Origin: Pyricularia pennisetigena
Lineage: Eukaryota; Ascomycota; Sordariomycetes; Magnaporthales; Pyriculariaceae
NCBI RefSeq assembly: GCF_004337985.1
Contig: NC_043742.1
Location: forward strand, 186,001-250,000
Direction: 5' to 3'
Length of the DNA stretch: 64,000 nucleotides
Below the pieces are notes generated by a model. It made no database searches, had not been told where the DNA came from, and worked only from the letters and a program-made list of their open reading frames with translations. The position numbers and the translations under genes were made by a program. Shown in pieces: positions 1-11,100 of this stretch. Numbering within the stretch: the stretch's first letter is position 1; each line of letters starts with the position of its first letter.

Positions 1-82
1 GGGTGTTTTCTTTTCAAAAATGCATTTAAAAATATATTCTTGGGAAACTTTTTCCGGTACCGCAGCGCCTTTTAGCGTTCCG

Positions 83-412
83 TATAGACATGGGTAGCGC
101 AGGGCTAATTCTATTAGCTACCCTGCATTGCCTTATACCGGCTAGCACAGGCAAATTTTATTAGTGACCCTGCGTCGAATAAATAAATAATAAATAAAAC
201 GTATGCGCGTTTATACATATAAAGCCTTATATATCAGGTCTTTGTTTATAATTAAAACGACAAATACGCTCAATATAATCTAACTTAGTGGTACAATCCA
301 CGTACTATAATCTAGATCATATACACGCTGTTAAAGTGCGTGAGTTCGAATCCCGTTGTGGTCGTAGATTTTCTGTGCATTCATAAGCACAATAGGCCGT
401 TAAGCTCAATGG
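83..412 (+). mobile_element. LTR-X copy 1, partial
   Basis: About 330 bp of the 660-bp LTR-X repeat, starting with a mutated form of its TGTGAACATGG end (TATAGACATGG) and running through the tRNA-like segment with its GAGTTCGAATCCC box. It stops at GCTCAATGG where a TAGTC element begins. The other half is not present beyond that insertion, so the copy is truncated. Identified by direct match to the intact copies at 2178-2839 and 13885-14548. Confidence 0.75.
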
Positions 413-600
413 TAGTCTTAGTGCTCGGACTAGACCCCCCTGCTGCCCAGTGAGAACCGAGCGTTGCATGTAGCTTTTAGCCACATGGTTTTTCGACCAA
501 TTACATTGGCCGAAAAAATCGCGCTCGTTTTAATCTAAGGACAATTTGTCGCATTTCGCCGTGAATAACGGTACCACCAATGATATACCCAATATTATAT
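413..600 (+). mobile_element. TAGTC element, truncated 5' end
   Basis: Begins TAGTCTTAGTGCTCGGACTAG and keeps the characteristic hairpin blocks of the element's 5' end: the CCCCCCTGC...CAGTG arm, the TTTTCGACCAATTACATTGG arm and the TCGCATTTCGCCG block near 550. Similarity to the full copies fades at about 580-600, so only the terminus remains. It is inserted in LTR-X copy 1. Confidence 0.7.
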
Positions 601-694
601 TATCGCCAACAACTATTCCCAACGATATATAAAACAAATAAGGAGAATTTAATATTATATATTATATTTACGCATATTAGCTTTTATTCGATAT
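601..694. other. AT-rich flank of Copia-2
   Basis: Short AT-rich stretch without a recognisable gene. Its last five bases, GATAT at 690-694, are the left target-site duplication of Copia-2 and are repeated at 8755-8759. Confidence 0.6.
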
Positions 695-925
695 TGTTGA
701 TAGGCTTTTCGTAATGTCGATCGATTAATAGAACGTTGTTATACGAATACAAAGATATATATTAATTGTCTATCGTATAAAATTGTCTAGAGGTGAGTTT
801 CTAAACGTCCTTCTGTCTTATACTTCGCAATTGGGCGGGTGAGTCACGTGTAATTGGCCTGTGCGGCATTGTACGTAATTTATCGCTATATTATTAATTT
901 GACCGCAATTCCCTTTATTCCAACA
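695..925 (-). repeat. Copia-2 3' LTR
   Basis: 231 bp, TGTTGATAGGC...TTCCAACA on the plus strand. It matches 8524-8754 with mostly C/T and G/A differences. The purine-rich tract expected next to a 3' LTR is visible on the minus strand at about 932-947 (pyrimidine run TTTTTTCTTTTTT on plus). Confidence 0.88.
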
Positions 926-1492
926 CCGGCAATTTTTTCTTTTTTACACGCGGTTAATAACCTCCATTCCAGTCGCAATGACAATCTGTAAACCGAAAAC
1001 AACAGAAACAGTTATTCAATTTGCGATACAATTTCTGAAAACGGTTTTAGTGCTTCTTCGTTGCGCCTTTGCTTTCCGCAACTCGTTATAAATTCTTATT
1101 GTGGTAATTATTAATTACGTGGCCTTGTTTAATAATAATAATTCTAAAAAGCTTCGTTTAACGTTCCTATTATTTCTTCACTTTGTTATTCGATTATAGC
1201 GACGTCGTTTTTAATTAACTGCAAACTTTTGGCGATCCTTTTTATTTATAAAAAAACCTTCTCTTACCACGAAATTTAATACGTAATTATGGTAATTTTT
1301 CAAAGCCTTTTTTCAACATTTTTTCAAATCACCTTTTGGCAATTATCCTTTCTGGCCGTTCTGCTGCATATCTGTTATTTTATCTGCCCTTTGTATTAGT
1401 CGGTTTAATTTTAATTTAATTTTCGCCATTTTATCTGCTTTTCCCGACCTTTCCGACGAGGGTAAAGTTTTGTTTTTAATTTTATCGTTATT
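926..1492. other. Copia-2 3' internal region, no gene seen
   Basis: AT-rich internal sequence between the 3' LTR and the antisense ORF. The polypurine tract of the minus-strand element lies at its left edge. I see no convincing reading frame in it on either strand. Confidence 0.5.
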
Positions 1493-1681
1493 ATGAAAAT
1501 TGTTAACCGTTATGTGTTAGCTTTACGCCCTATTCCCTGTTTAACCTGCCTTAACTCTAATTTCGCTGGCAAACCAATTCAGCAAAAATTTTGCAATATT
1601 TATTACGATATTATTCCGCCGTTTAATCGTTGCACTAAATGCAAATAAATCTATTCCTGTAAGCCAATACATATTGAGTAG
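1493..1681 (+). pseudogene. Antisense cysteine-cluster ORF in Copia-2
   Basis: Plus-strand frame starting ATG at 1493, opposite to gag-pol of the host element. It runs 51 codons to a TAA (codon 52) that may be a mutated Gln codon, and stays open to TAG at codon 63. Cysteines fall at residues 16, 19, 34, 47, 50 and 56: CLTC, a lone C, then RCTKC and SCKP. This CxxC...C...CxxCx5C spacing suggests a metal-binding module. From memory it resembles Cys-rich hypothetical proteins that are common in fungal genomes, but I cannot name a family. The following 450 bp keep a partly open frame, so the gene may extend toward 2130 with frameshifts or introns. Confidence 0.5.
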
Positions 1682-2177
1682 TTTGGAGCTTTTTCCTTTT
1701 TGATTTGGTTATTTTATTAATTAATACGATTTAAGTTTCATCCCACCATCGCCTTTAAACTGGTAATGCTTCTTTTGCGTATTTATAATTTATAAAAAGC
1801 CGGTGCGCTGCTTTAAAACGAACCCAAATAATCTGGCTCCGTATTTGTCATCATCACCCCTAGAAAGGTAAAACCGAAGCGCCCCCTGTTAAAATTCCTA
1901 TCGCGATTATTACCGTACGTTTATTTAAGCGTTATCTCTATATTTTAAACCATTAATAAAGGTTTTTAGGATTTGGATCGGTGGCTTATAACCACCAGAA
2001 ACTTACTAATAATTGCCCTTTATAAGGGCAATTATACCGCGAATAACGATTGTAAATATTTATCGTCGGAGGAACGCCGTTCCGCTAATTATACGATTGC
2101 AATTCGCCAGTTTAAAGCTTTATAAGTTAAAAAATTGTATAAACCAAATACAATATTTTATTTGAAAAGGAGGATAA
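1682..2177 (+). other. Possible continuation of the Copia-2 antisense gene
   Basis: Several plus-strand segments around 1740-2130 read for 20-45 codons between TAA/TAG codons. One ends near 2127 after a basic and hydrophobic stretch. No domain is recognisable. The GATAA at 2173-2177 is the left target duplication of the LTR-X insertion. Confidence 0.25.
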
Positions 2178-2839
2178 TGTGAGCATGGCTAGCGCAGGGC
2201 TAATTGTTTTAGCTAGCCTGCAATATCTAATAACGGCTGGCACGGGCAAATTTTATTAGTCACCCTGCATCGAATAAATAAATAAATAACAAATAAAATG
2301 TTTACGCGTTTATACACACAAAGCTTTATATATCACGTCTTTGTTCATAGTTTCAACAACAAAACAAATACCAGATATACAATCTAGCTTAATGGTATAA
2401 TGCACGTACCATAACCTATATCATATATACGTTGTTAAAATGCGTGGGTTCGAAGCCCGTTATAGTCGCAGATTTTCTGTGCATGCATAAGCACAATAGG
2501 CCGTTAGGTTCAATGGGCCGTTAGGCTCAATAAGTCGGCAGGTTAGTCACATAAATAAAGCCAAATCATATGACGTGACCCCGCATTCCGGACATCCGGA
2601 TCGAAGATCTGCACCTACGGATTCGAACACGTAATTTATAACTTAGCCTTAAATTCATCACCTTTATAACCTTTATCGATTTAACGATTAAACGAATCGA
2701 TTGTGCAACAACAATATATTATCTCTATTACCCGCTAGCAGACGGTTATCTGCCATTTCAACATTCCATCAGCCTTATACGTGATCCACTTTTCCCCGCG
2801 TTCAAGATTAAGCTTATTCTATCTCGTAACCTCCTCACA
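2178..2839 (+). mobile_element. LTR-X, solo LTR, intact
   Basis: 662 bp running TGTGAGCATGGC...CCTCCTCACA, flanked by the perfect 5-bp duplication GATAA (2173-2177 and 2840-2844). TG...CA ends plus a 5-bp duplication indicate a solo LTR of an LTR retrotransposon. No internal region of this family is visible in the window. The repeat contains a tRNA-like block with A-box-like and B-box-like sequences, and a second B-box-like motif (GTTCGAATCC) on the other strand near 2630. Confidence 0.82.
2384..2466 (+). other. tRNA-like (pol III box-containing) segment of LTR-X
   Basis: Contains TAGCTTAATGGTATAATGC, close to a tRNA D-arm/A box, and about 55 nt later GGGTTCGAAGCCC, close to a T-arm/B box. 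The less mutated copies (14264-14342 and 24222-24302, minus strand) have GGGTTCGAATCCC. The sequence before the A box does not pair with the sequence after the B box to form an acceptor stem, and the middle is too long for a normal anticodon arm. It is therefore tRNA-derived or tRNA-like, not a working tRNA gene. Confidence 0.55.
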
Positions 2840-3079
2840 GATAAAGAGGAAAGTGATAACGAGGATATTTAACCTAATATTCAACGTTAGGGTTTTGTAA
2901 CGCTGTTTTTATTTTTTTTTTACCTTTGATAAAAGCGTTGCGGTGTTTTTCAGTGTTTTTTAACGATGCGTTTCACTTCGCGACGCGCTTTTTCAATCGC
3001 CAATGATGTATTACATCGTTTCGCCGCTCCCAATTAATGTAATTCGTCCATTAATTTTCTCGTTTTTACTGGTAAATTT

Positions 3080-3710
3080 TATAATTTTTAAACCATTTCT
3101 TCAATACGTATAACCGTCGAATTGATATTAATTAATTCAGTTAAAACCCCACTAGGTGCCGTTTTCGTTATTAAGTCTACCGGATTGGTTTATCCTAAAA
3201 TACACCTAATCTTTTCAGTTTCACGATTTTCATATAATTATCTTAAACTCAAAAATCAATTATAAATCGTTTTTCCGCTGTTATTTCCAATTGTATTATG
3301 CATTGGTATAACAATAAACTGTCCGGGCATATTACTATAAGTAATTAAAATAAATCTAACTTTTTTGAAATAGTTCCGACAATGCTTTTTCATATAAACC
3401 CAATGTTAAATTTATTAACCATGCCACAAATCTCGCTGACTAACACGCTTTCTATAATCTTGTGGCATTTGGTCGATAACCAATATATAATATTACCGTT
3501 TACCTAAAGACCGGGTCTTAATCCACGGAATATTCGTTCCCGTAAACTATCACGTATCCGATTAGGGAATTAAAATCCTTACTATTGGCAAAGGACCCGT
3601 CGAGAAACACGTATAATTTCGCTGTTTTACAATCGATTTGGATATAGGAAAACCCTTTCTGTGCGTTTTGGCGCTGCCATTCGATTCGTTTATTTATCAA
3701 ATTATAATTT
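3080..3710 (-). pseudogene. Copia-2 RNase H region of pol
   Basis: Minus-strand frame 3518-3700 contains AKLYVFLDGSFANSKDFNS and IGYVIV, which match the start of the RNase H domain typical of fungal copia-type polyproteins. Further downstream (about 3080-3240) NPVDLITKTAP and INSTVIRIEE match the domain's end. In-frame stops between them are TAA or TAG. Confidence 0.7.
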
Positions 3711-5069
3711 CCGTTATCGGGTTTTACTGCTTACGTCGCTGCGGCATAATTGAATACAGCTTCCGGTTAACAAAATAATGTAACATACGCCCCTTTGGTT
3801 CGTTAAACGATGTATTTATCTCTTACCCCTGGTTAATTCGTCGTTACAGGTCACAATCTGTCGAATTATCCTTTTTAACGCATAGATAAACCTTTATTAT
3901 AAATTTTGATTAAATAGCCGTTAAAGCTTCGCTCGTTTCCTACCTGTATAATTGTTTATAATCTAGCCTAAAAATCCGTTTTTTTTTGAATTCCTGTTAT
4001 TCTTTTTAAATAAATTTTCATATCCCAAATTTAATTTATTATTTATTTGCAATCCCACAATAACAAAATTGTCATTTTATCCAAAAAGGAATAAATTCGA
4101 ACCGCAATCTAATGGAATGCAGCTGAAGCGTTTTTTATAATAAGGCTAGTATATAACGAACCAATATAAACCTGCCTCTGCGAGTCCGTAAAAAGTTTTT
4201 ATAAACCTAAATACCGTGTTAGCGGGATATCGATATTCGATCTTTTTCGGGATTCGCACGAAAACGTCCCTTTATAATTTCGTAAAACTTTAAATATGCG
4301 TTTGGCTAATATCCCTAAACATTAGATCGCATCCGAACTGCCTTGTAAATGGTGTAAATACTAATATAAACCTTTAACTGCACCGCATTATTATAAATAA
4401 TTGCGTAAGCAATTTCTTTTTTTCGAAATCGTTATATCCCTGTACAGCAAAACGTAATTCTTTATAAAATCGTTTTAATAACCCTCCAATCTCGATTATG
4501 AATCGCGATCCGAAAATCTTTCAATTATTAACCTACCTTTTATTTACCGGTTGCAGGATTCCTGCAATTAGCAAAATATTCACCTCCTCCCATATGGACT
4601 TTTCGAACGGCTTCCCGGGAATTTTAACTCGGCTTTCTCGTTTATATTCAACGGCAAATTCTTGGGTTCGTTGCTTTTCTTCTGTTAAAAACTGGGTATT
4701 TGCCGTTTTATATATTTTCCTTTATAATAGTTCACATCTCGTTTTTGAATGGTTTTCTGATGTAAAACACCGTTTTTGTACTTTATCGTCCTTTAATATT
4801 ACATTTAAGGATGGTATTTGTACTATAATATCGGGTTTTACGTTCCTCGCTTTTATAGGTTCGTTTCGAACATTTAGCTTTTGATTCCCCGATCCTTTAG
4901 GGTTTCCCCTGCGTTTTAACTGCTCGGGTTTTGGGTATCGGAACTCTAGTTTCGTGGATATGGTTTCGTTATTATTTTTTTATTTGCTTTATAAAGCGGT
5001 GGTATGGTTTCATATACGTGTTTTGAAACGCGGAAAAGCCATTTACTATACTAACAATCATTATCGAAT
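3711..5069 (-). pseudogene. Copia-2 reverse transcriptase region (heavily degraded)
   Basis: Lies between recognisable integrase and RNase H, where copia order (IN-RT-RH) puts the reverse transcriptase. I did not find an intact FxD/YxDD motif, so the assignment rests on position. The long plus-strand frame at 4498-4884 is a shadow in this RIP-altered region. Confidence 0.4.
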
Positions 5070-6150
5070 TTAATACGTTTTTAATACGTTTAATACCTTA
5101 AAAGGTCCAGTCCATTTGTGTTTTTCTTTATATACTAAAACCTTTAATCCCAATTCCAATAATATTAGCATTTTTAATTCGATATTCGGGCCATTCCTCG
5201 TTTTTATTACTTCTTCAACTTTCCTTTGCGCCATTATTTTTCTAAATTCCTTTATAACTCTATAAACGGTTTCGGGGCGTTGCATTTGGCTTTTTAAAGG
5301 TGTTAAGTCGTGGGTAATGCGTGGCATTGCCCCGAATACCAATAGGGTAAATACTAGGCCGTTCGGGCCTATAATATCGTTAACGGTTTTCACCGCTGTT
5401 TGCAATACGTTTTACGGTATTATTTCCTTGCATTCGACTTTTATTATTTCGTACGTTTTTCATAACGGTTTATAATAACGTTTAACCTTTTTTGATAACC
5501 AATATACCTCGATTGGTACCTGGTTGCATATTATACCGAAAAATCGTGCTTCTGCTTAAAATCCGGCCTTGGTAAAATTTATACCTAAATCGTATTTAAT
5601 AATATCGGGCGGTCCTAAATACGTATCGATCCAATACTTTTTCAACATTTCCTATATTTTTTTCGTTGTTACACTGCTTAGAAAACGTGTAGCCCGGAAC
5701 ACCGTGCTCGCGTCGATTACCTGCAGGACTGGTTTGCATTCCGAATACATTTAGTTAACGACTATTTCGTAGTTAAAATTTATATTGTCCTTTAAAAAAA
5801 ATTTAAAGCGTTAAAGTAGGTGTCCCTTAATTTAACAATAATAGCAAAAACGGTTTATGAACTTTAATATATTTCAGTTAACCTCATGGCCTACCCGTTA
5901 TAATGTCTTCCATAAACGCTCTACCGAGGGGTGGCCAAATCTTCGGTAAGCCGTTTTCAGCTTTTTTTCGGTTAAAAACGTTATTAACGTGTTTTTTACT
6001 TTTATAAAATACGTTTGCGGTCCGCCTAGTTCTAATCCTGGTGAAAAAAACCATGGGTGCACCCATTTGCGTAAAACTAGCCTTTCCGTACTATCGACCT
6101 TTAAAAATTCGTTGCTGGTATTATTTAGGTATGTACCGAATTTATCCATA
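5070..6150 (-). pseudogene. Copia-2 integrase region
   Basis: 5898-6149 (minus) contains LRKWVHPWF followed by a HRFGHPSV-like motif (RRFGHPSVERL), the GAG-pre-integrase zinc-binding segment before the integrase core. 5070-5405 (minus) contains AVKTVNDIIGPNGLV, TLLVFGAMPRIT and VIKTRNGPN, which match the integrase C-terminal region of a widespread group of fungal copia-type polyproteins, as recalled. The core between them is broken by stops and frameshifts. Confidence 0.72.
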
Positions 6151-8140
6151 TCCCTAATATATAAAAAAATGGTGTCCGAATTGGTTTTACGTAGAACGTT
6201 ATAATACCAATTTATATATCCAAAATAATTTTTCCTATAACGGTAATCCTTTCGGCTGCTTTAAAACTTATTTTGGCTTTATTCGAATTCGATTTATCGA
6301 TTTGGATTTCCGGTTTTTTAGGCTAAAATATTTTCATTTGGCTAATACCGGCCGTTAATATCGCTGCAGCGCTTATGGCTGGTATAACTCCATGCCGAAT
6401 ATCATTTAAATTTTATTAATTTAAAACTTGATGCGGGAAACCCTTTTGCGGTTTTTCTTTCCCTAAAACGCCATTTGGCTTTAGATTGATTTGTAGCGTT
6501 ATGTTTCGTTTGTCAAAAATGCTGCTGTTTTATAATTTATAAAATAGACTAACGTGGAACCGTCCGAATCGTCTTAATCTGCTTTTTCGTCACTAAATTC
6601 GTCGTTCCAATCTTTTTTTTATATTCCTTATCTCCGTTATTTTTACCCTTCGTAAAGAATTGTTTATTTCCGCGTTAGTCCCCTTTCCGGTTTTTCCTAT
6701 TTCGGCTTTTCTGCTTTCGCCACTGTTATTTTTCTTCCTTTATATAATTTAAAAATTTACAACCCGGTTTACCGTCCAAATAACATCCTTAGTTTTTAAA
6801 AGATTGGTTAAATCGTTTATTATATTTTCAGCGCGGGTAATAATTATTATTTCGCTTTTTGCGGGCCTTATATTTTTTATATTTTCAATTAACGAAAAAC
6901 ATATTATATATCGTATATCATTTTTCCAATTTAAAAGCAGCTAATATTTGGTTCGATAACAGCGGAAAAATAGTCGCAGGGTTGGTAAAACACGTTTAAA
7001 GTTTTGTCACATTTTAAATCGCCTTTAGGGTCGTTGTAATAAAGTGCTCCTTATTTGCATATTTAGGCCCCAGTGCTTGTTGGTCAATTTGCAGTCTTTT
7101 AAACATAATTTGCATAATTTCTTAATCGCGATTTCCTTCGTAATTTGGTTCCGCTTTTACGTTTGCGAAACTAATAAAAGTCCAATTATTATAATACATT
7201 TAACGTAAAAACGGTGTTTCAAACCGGTCCTTAAACATTATATGAATTTCTTTAAACGTTTTTCGCCTGTTTATATGCTGTTACAAATGCCTTTCTACGC
7301 TGTTTGTTAGAATAGATGGGAATAACGCATGGATTTGGGCTAACGGGATTTGTAATATATTGCAAATATCCATAAAACCTTTGATTTTATCGTCCAAAAT
7401 ATCGTATGGTTCTCCTATATAGGCTTTCTTCCTATTCCACGCGCTATAAAACGCTTTTATTCAATATGGCTCGATTGGTTCGTTTGGGACTTGCAATAAT
7501 GGGATATACTCGTAAATATTTAGCATTTTTCTTTATTATTTCGTTATATCCCCTGTTATTTATTATAACGCATTACTACCTGAATGTTCCGTTCCATACA
7601 TCGTTATATCTTTATTTTCGTCAAAATTTTATCCTTTTGGGAATTTAGTAAAGCCCTTAACTTCTTAATTCGCGGAAAAAATAGCTTTAATTACCCCCTT
7701 TTTTGCAAACCGTTTATATTCCTCCTTCTATTTTTTTTTTTAAAATTACGTTTTCCATATTTTCGGTTTTTGCTCCGTCGTTTGTAATCTTTGGTTATTG
7801 GGTAACAAAATTGCCTATATAAACATTTTGTCATTCCAATCTACCGTTTCGGTGAATTGTTAACCGTTTTTCCTATTTCCTTTATTTAACAAAATAATTT
7901 TATAAATGTCCAAATTTGTTTTTAAAATTTTGTGGATTAAAGGATTATAAATTATAAAATAATTTCCAATCCATCTTCCAAAATTTTTTTGGAATAAGGT
8001 TAACAATACTTTTCCGCGTTCGTCCTTTTTTAATCGGTTAAATATTTTAGAAGTGCATAGTTTTCGTGGAGTTATTAATATTTTTTTGCGGTTTTTCGGG
8101 AGTTCGTGGAACGGTTTACACAGGAATTCCGCGTCCATTC
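6151..8140 (-). pseudogene. Copia-2 gag/protease region
   Basis: The 5' coding part of the element by position. The only sizeable frame, 7860-8138 (minus, 92 codons, rich in Lys and Ile), has no recognisable domain. No zinc knuckle or DTG protease motif could be identified with confidence. Confidence 0.4.
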
Positions 8141-8523
8141 GTTCTTTTATTAATAAGAAATAATTGGAATTTCGACAATATATTGTCGAAAAGGGCTTAT
8201 ACCGTATTATGGCGCTCGTCGTAAACCTGGGAACCGGTTTTTGCGCTTATTTTATTGTTATTTATTAATTTATAAGGTAATTTAGCTAAATCGTAAATCC
8301 CAAAAACCCCTAGGCATTCGTGAAATAACGATTGTTATTTCCGTTTTTTCACGTAACGTTTTGTAAAAACGTTACGCGTTTAATGTGAAAGTCCTAACTG
8401 GTTAGGACGGCTTTCTCTCATTACCGTAGGATATCCTTTAATCCTAAACATTTATAATGTGACGGTATGGACGTTTAATCCTTTTATTTTGCTTTTCTAT
8501 ATTACCTAAATAATACTAGTTAA

Positions 8524-8754
8524 TGTTAATAGGCTTTGCGTAATATCGATCGATTAATAGAACGTTGTTATACGAGTATAAAAATATATATTAATTGTTT
8601 GTCCTATGAAACTGTTTAAAGGTGAGTTTCTGAACGTCCTTTTGTTTTATACTTCGCAATTGGATGGGTGAGTCACGTGCAATTGGCCTGTGCGGCATTG
8701 CACGTGATTTATCGCTCTATTGTTAATTTAACCGCAATTCCCTTTATTCCAACA
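8524..8754 (-). repeat. Copia-2 5' LTR
   Basis: 231 bp, TGTTAATAGGC...TTCCAACA on the plus strand, followed by the duplication GATAT (8755-8759). It is the partner of 695-925. It contains GTGAGTCACGTGCAATTGG, less mutated here than in the 3' LTR. Confidence 0.88.
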
Positions 8755-9241
8755 GATATACTATTATCCCAAATAAAACCCAAATACAATACTACAAAAT
8801 ATACTTCCGATAATATTAATAAAAATACCCGAAAGAAAATCCCATCCGCGCAATTTATAACCCGATACTTTACGTCAATTTAACCTTAATATCTCCGTCG
8901 TTATTATTATTACCACCGTTTTTATCGTGATCGCATTGATTATTTCCTAAAATTCTTTCAAAAATAAATGGGAATTAAACTTTTTCTAATGAATTAAAAA
9001 CAATCACCGAAAAAATCCAAATCCGAAACGTGAGAAACCCCGAAATTAAATTTATTCGCAATGTTAGCAGATTTTAGCGAAACCGTTATCGACGCACCAA
9101 TTTTAGGCAATTTGTCCACGTTTAGATCACGGCAAACTCTTAGGAAATTACCCGACCTGCCCCATCGCCAATATTTTTTGTTGAAAAATCATTACAAAAC
9201 TTTAAATCTAAAAACGGTTACGCGTTAATAAGGTCGAATAC
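8755..9241. other. Unassigned flank between Copia-2 and a TAGTC element
   Basis: After GATAT there is about 490 bp of AT-rich sequence with short open stretches (for example plus strand 9062-9225, reading into ETVIDAPILGNLSTFRSRQ) but no recognisable protein. Probably the remains of the element into which Copia-2 was inserted. Confidence 0.3.
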
Positions 9242-11100
9242 TAGTCTCAGTGCTCAGACTAGACCCCCCTGCTCCGCAGTGGGGACCGAGCGCTCCATGT
9301 ACCTTTCAGCCACCTGGTTTTTCGACCAATTACATTGGCCGAAAAGATCGCGCTCGTTCTAGTCTGAGGACATTTTGTCGCATTTCGCCGTTCATGGCGG
9401 TACCACCAACGATAATTTGTCGCATTTCGCCGTTTATAACGGTATTTTTAATAATATATTTAATATTACGATATCGTTTATAATTATTTTATTAATATAA
9501 GGATAATTTGTAGTATTTTGCCGTTTGTAGCGGGTAAATGCAATATATTCGCATTATAATGGCAAAAGAAAATAGTGTACCCATAGTATGCAATTAAATA
9601 TTCGTATAAAAAAATAAATAAAAATTATAAAAATATATAGTGATTTGCGTTAAGTTTATTGGAGTTTGCTAAATATTTGAATGCCGGCCGCGTTTTTATA
9701 GCTACTGTATTTGGAAAGATATTAAAATATTAAATAAAATCTGTAATTTTTTAGTATATTTAATTCTTGTTTTAAATAATGGTATGCAATAATTATTTTA
9801 TTTAAGCTTACAGTTTTTATACCTTAGTAGACCTAATACTGCAAAGTGCATGCAATTATCGATTAAAACAAAAGTTTTATTAATATGCTTATATAAATTA
9901 ACAATTTGTTAAGAAATTAAATAATTTACGCAAATATTGGTAAAATGAAAATATTTTCACTTAATATATTCTTTAATCGATTTGCTAGTAGATTTTATAT
10001 AAATTTTTTTTTTATAAATTTTATTCAATTAAATAAAGCAAAAAATACAAAAAAAAACACAAATTTAGCATTTTTTTATATAAAAACATAAGAAGGGCCG
10101 GTATTGCAAGTCGAGTTTTACGTTAGCGTTTATTTATATATATAATCCACTCTCTCAAAATTTGGTTTTATTAATGTTAGAAATGGTAAAAATGTAAAAG
10201 CATTTCGATGGTAAAATATATATAAAGTTGGATATACCTTACCTATCCGCATATTTAAGGGCTTATATAATCAGGTATACGTACAAAAATGTGATATTAT
10301 ATTAAGTATATATATGCCACCCCCCACGTGCAAAAGCCTCAAGATTCTGCTGCAAAACAAAAATAATATAAAATTAATTAAATAAAGCAAAAAGATTTAT
10401 AAAATACACATTTGCCATTTGTTTTTATTAAACAGTTTTCAAAGCCGATATTGTAAGTACGATTGGACTTGGACGGTTGTCTATATACATAATCGAATCT
10501 TTGAAGTTTTGGTTTCATTATCGTTAAAACTGGTAAAAATATAAACGAGTTTCGATTGTAAATTATATATAAAAAAGTATATACCTTGCCTATCCGCTTA
10601 TTTAACTGCTTATATAATCCGATATAAGCACCAAAATTTCTCATAGCGATATATACATATATACCACCCTCCACGTGCAAAATATATAAAATTTGGTCAA
10701 AAATTAAGAATAATATTAAAAAGAATCGAAAATCGAAAAAAAAATCGAAAAAACAGTACAGCCATGAACGGATTAAGGGCAGGTGGTATCCAATTCCGCC
10801 ATTATAATAGATAAAAAAATCAATCAAATCGCTGCTAATAACGGTATTAAACGCTATTTTCAACGATATTTTATTTTTTCAATATTATGCATAATTGTGG
10901 AATAATAAAGGAGTTTCGGTTAAAAAAAGGCCAAAAATACCGCCATGAACGGCGAAAATCGACAAATTGTCCTCAGACCTGAACCAGAGCGTTCTTTGGA
11001 TGGACCCACAGGTACATTGCAAAGCCGCAATTGAGCCACGAAGTGGAGCGAAGTGGATCAATTGTGGAGCTCTGGGCTTTAGGGATGAGCCCTGAGACTA
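9242..11100 (+). mobile_element. TAGTC element, full length
   Basis: 1.86 kb from TAGTCTCAGTGCTCAGACTAG to GGATGAGCCCTGAGACTA. The ends are long imperfect inverted repeats: both read inward through GAGGACA(A/T)TTTGTCG and a TTTCGCCGTTCATGGCGGTA hairpin. No transposase is present, so it is non-autonomous. Two tandem ORF modules lie on the minus strand inside. Its flanks do not match (GTCGAATAC left, CCCATTGAG right): the right flank is LTR-X and the left is not, so the site has been rearranged. Confidence 0.8.
10378..10863 (-). CDS. ORF module 1 of the TAGTC element (unknown function)
   Basis: 161-codon minus-strand frame. Its distinctive part follows an ACGTGGAGGGTGG box at about 10670 and reads YKQLNKRIGKV, then RNSFIFLPVLTIMKPKLQ, then VYRQ. 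The same series recurs in other copies (28389-28664 and 53035-53250). A second, more broken module follows in tandem at about 10330-10100, after a TTTTGTTTTGCAG acceptor-like sequence and a CACGTGGGGGGTGG box. The N-terminal 50 residues before the box are Phe-rich and may not be coding. I do not recognise the family; it could also be a conserved non-coding repeat that happens to stay open. Confidence 0.35.
   Translation of the reverse strand: MKIAFNTVISSDLIDFFIYYNGGIGYHLPLIRSWLYCFFDFFFDFRFFLILFLIFDQILYILHVEGGIYVYIAMRNFGAYIGLYKQLNKRIGKVYTFLYIIYNRNSFIFLPVLTIMKPKLQRFDYVYRQPSKSNRTYNIGFENCLIKTNGKCVFYKSFCFI

Larger units (their letters stand above)
695..8754 (-). mobile_element. Copia-2: complete Ty1/copia-type LTR retrotransposon (RIP-degraded)
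   Basis: An 8.06-kb element read on the minus strand. Two 231-bp LTRs (695-925 and 8524-8754) start TGTT and end AACA on the plus strand and are flanked by the perfect 5-bp duplication GATAT. Minus-strand fragments, in order from 8754, are a gag-like region, a GAG-pre-integrase RFGHPSV motif, an integrase C-terminal region, and a copia-type RNase H. A solo LTR-X (2178-2839) sits inside. More than 2 kb lies between the end of pol (about 3080) and the 3' LTR, which is unusually long for copia; it contains an ORF on the opposite strand. Confidence 0.88.

Noticed and set aside
4498..4884. 128-codon plus-strand ORF
   Set aside because: Lies over the degraded minus-strand reverse transcriptase region of Copia-2; Phe/Ser/Ile-rich shadow without a domain.
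9250..9483. Recurrent ORF LRLDPPAxQWGPxAPCTFQPxGFSTNY in TAGTC ends (also 31190-31450, 53924-54142 and antisense forms)
   Set aside because: It is the translation of the hairpin-rich terminal repeat of the element; it recurs because the DNA does, and overlapping frames on both strands are equally open.
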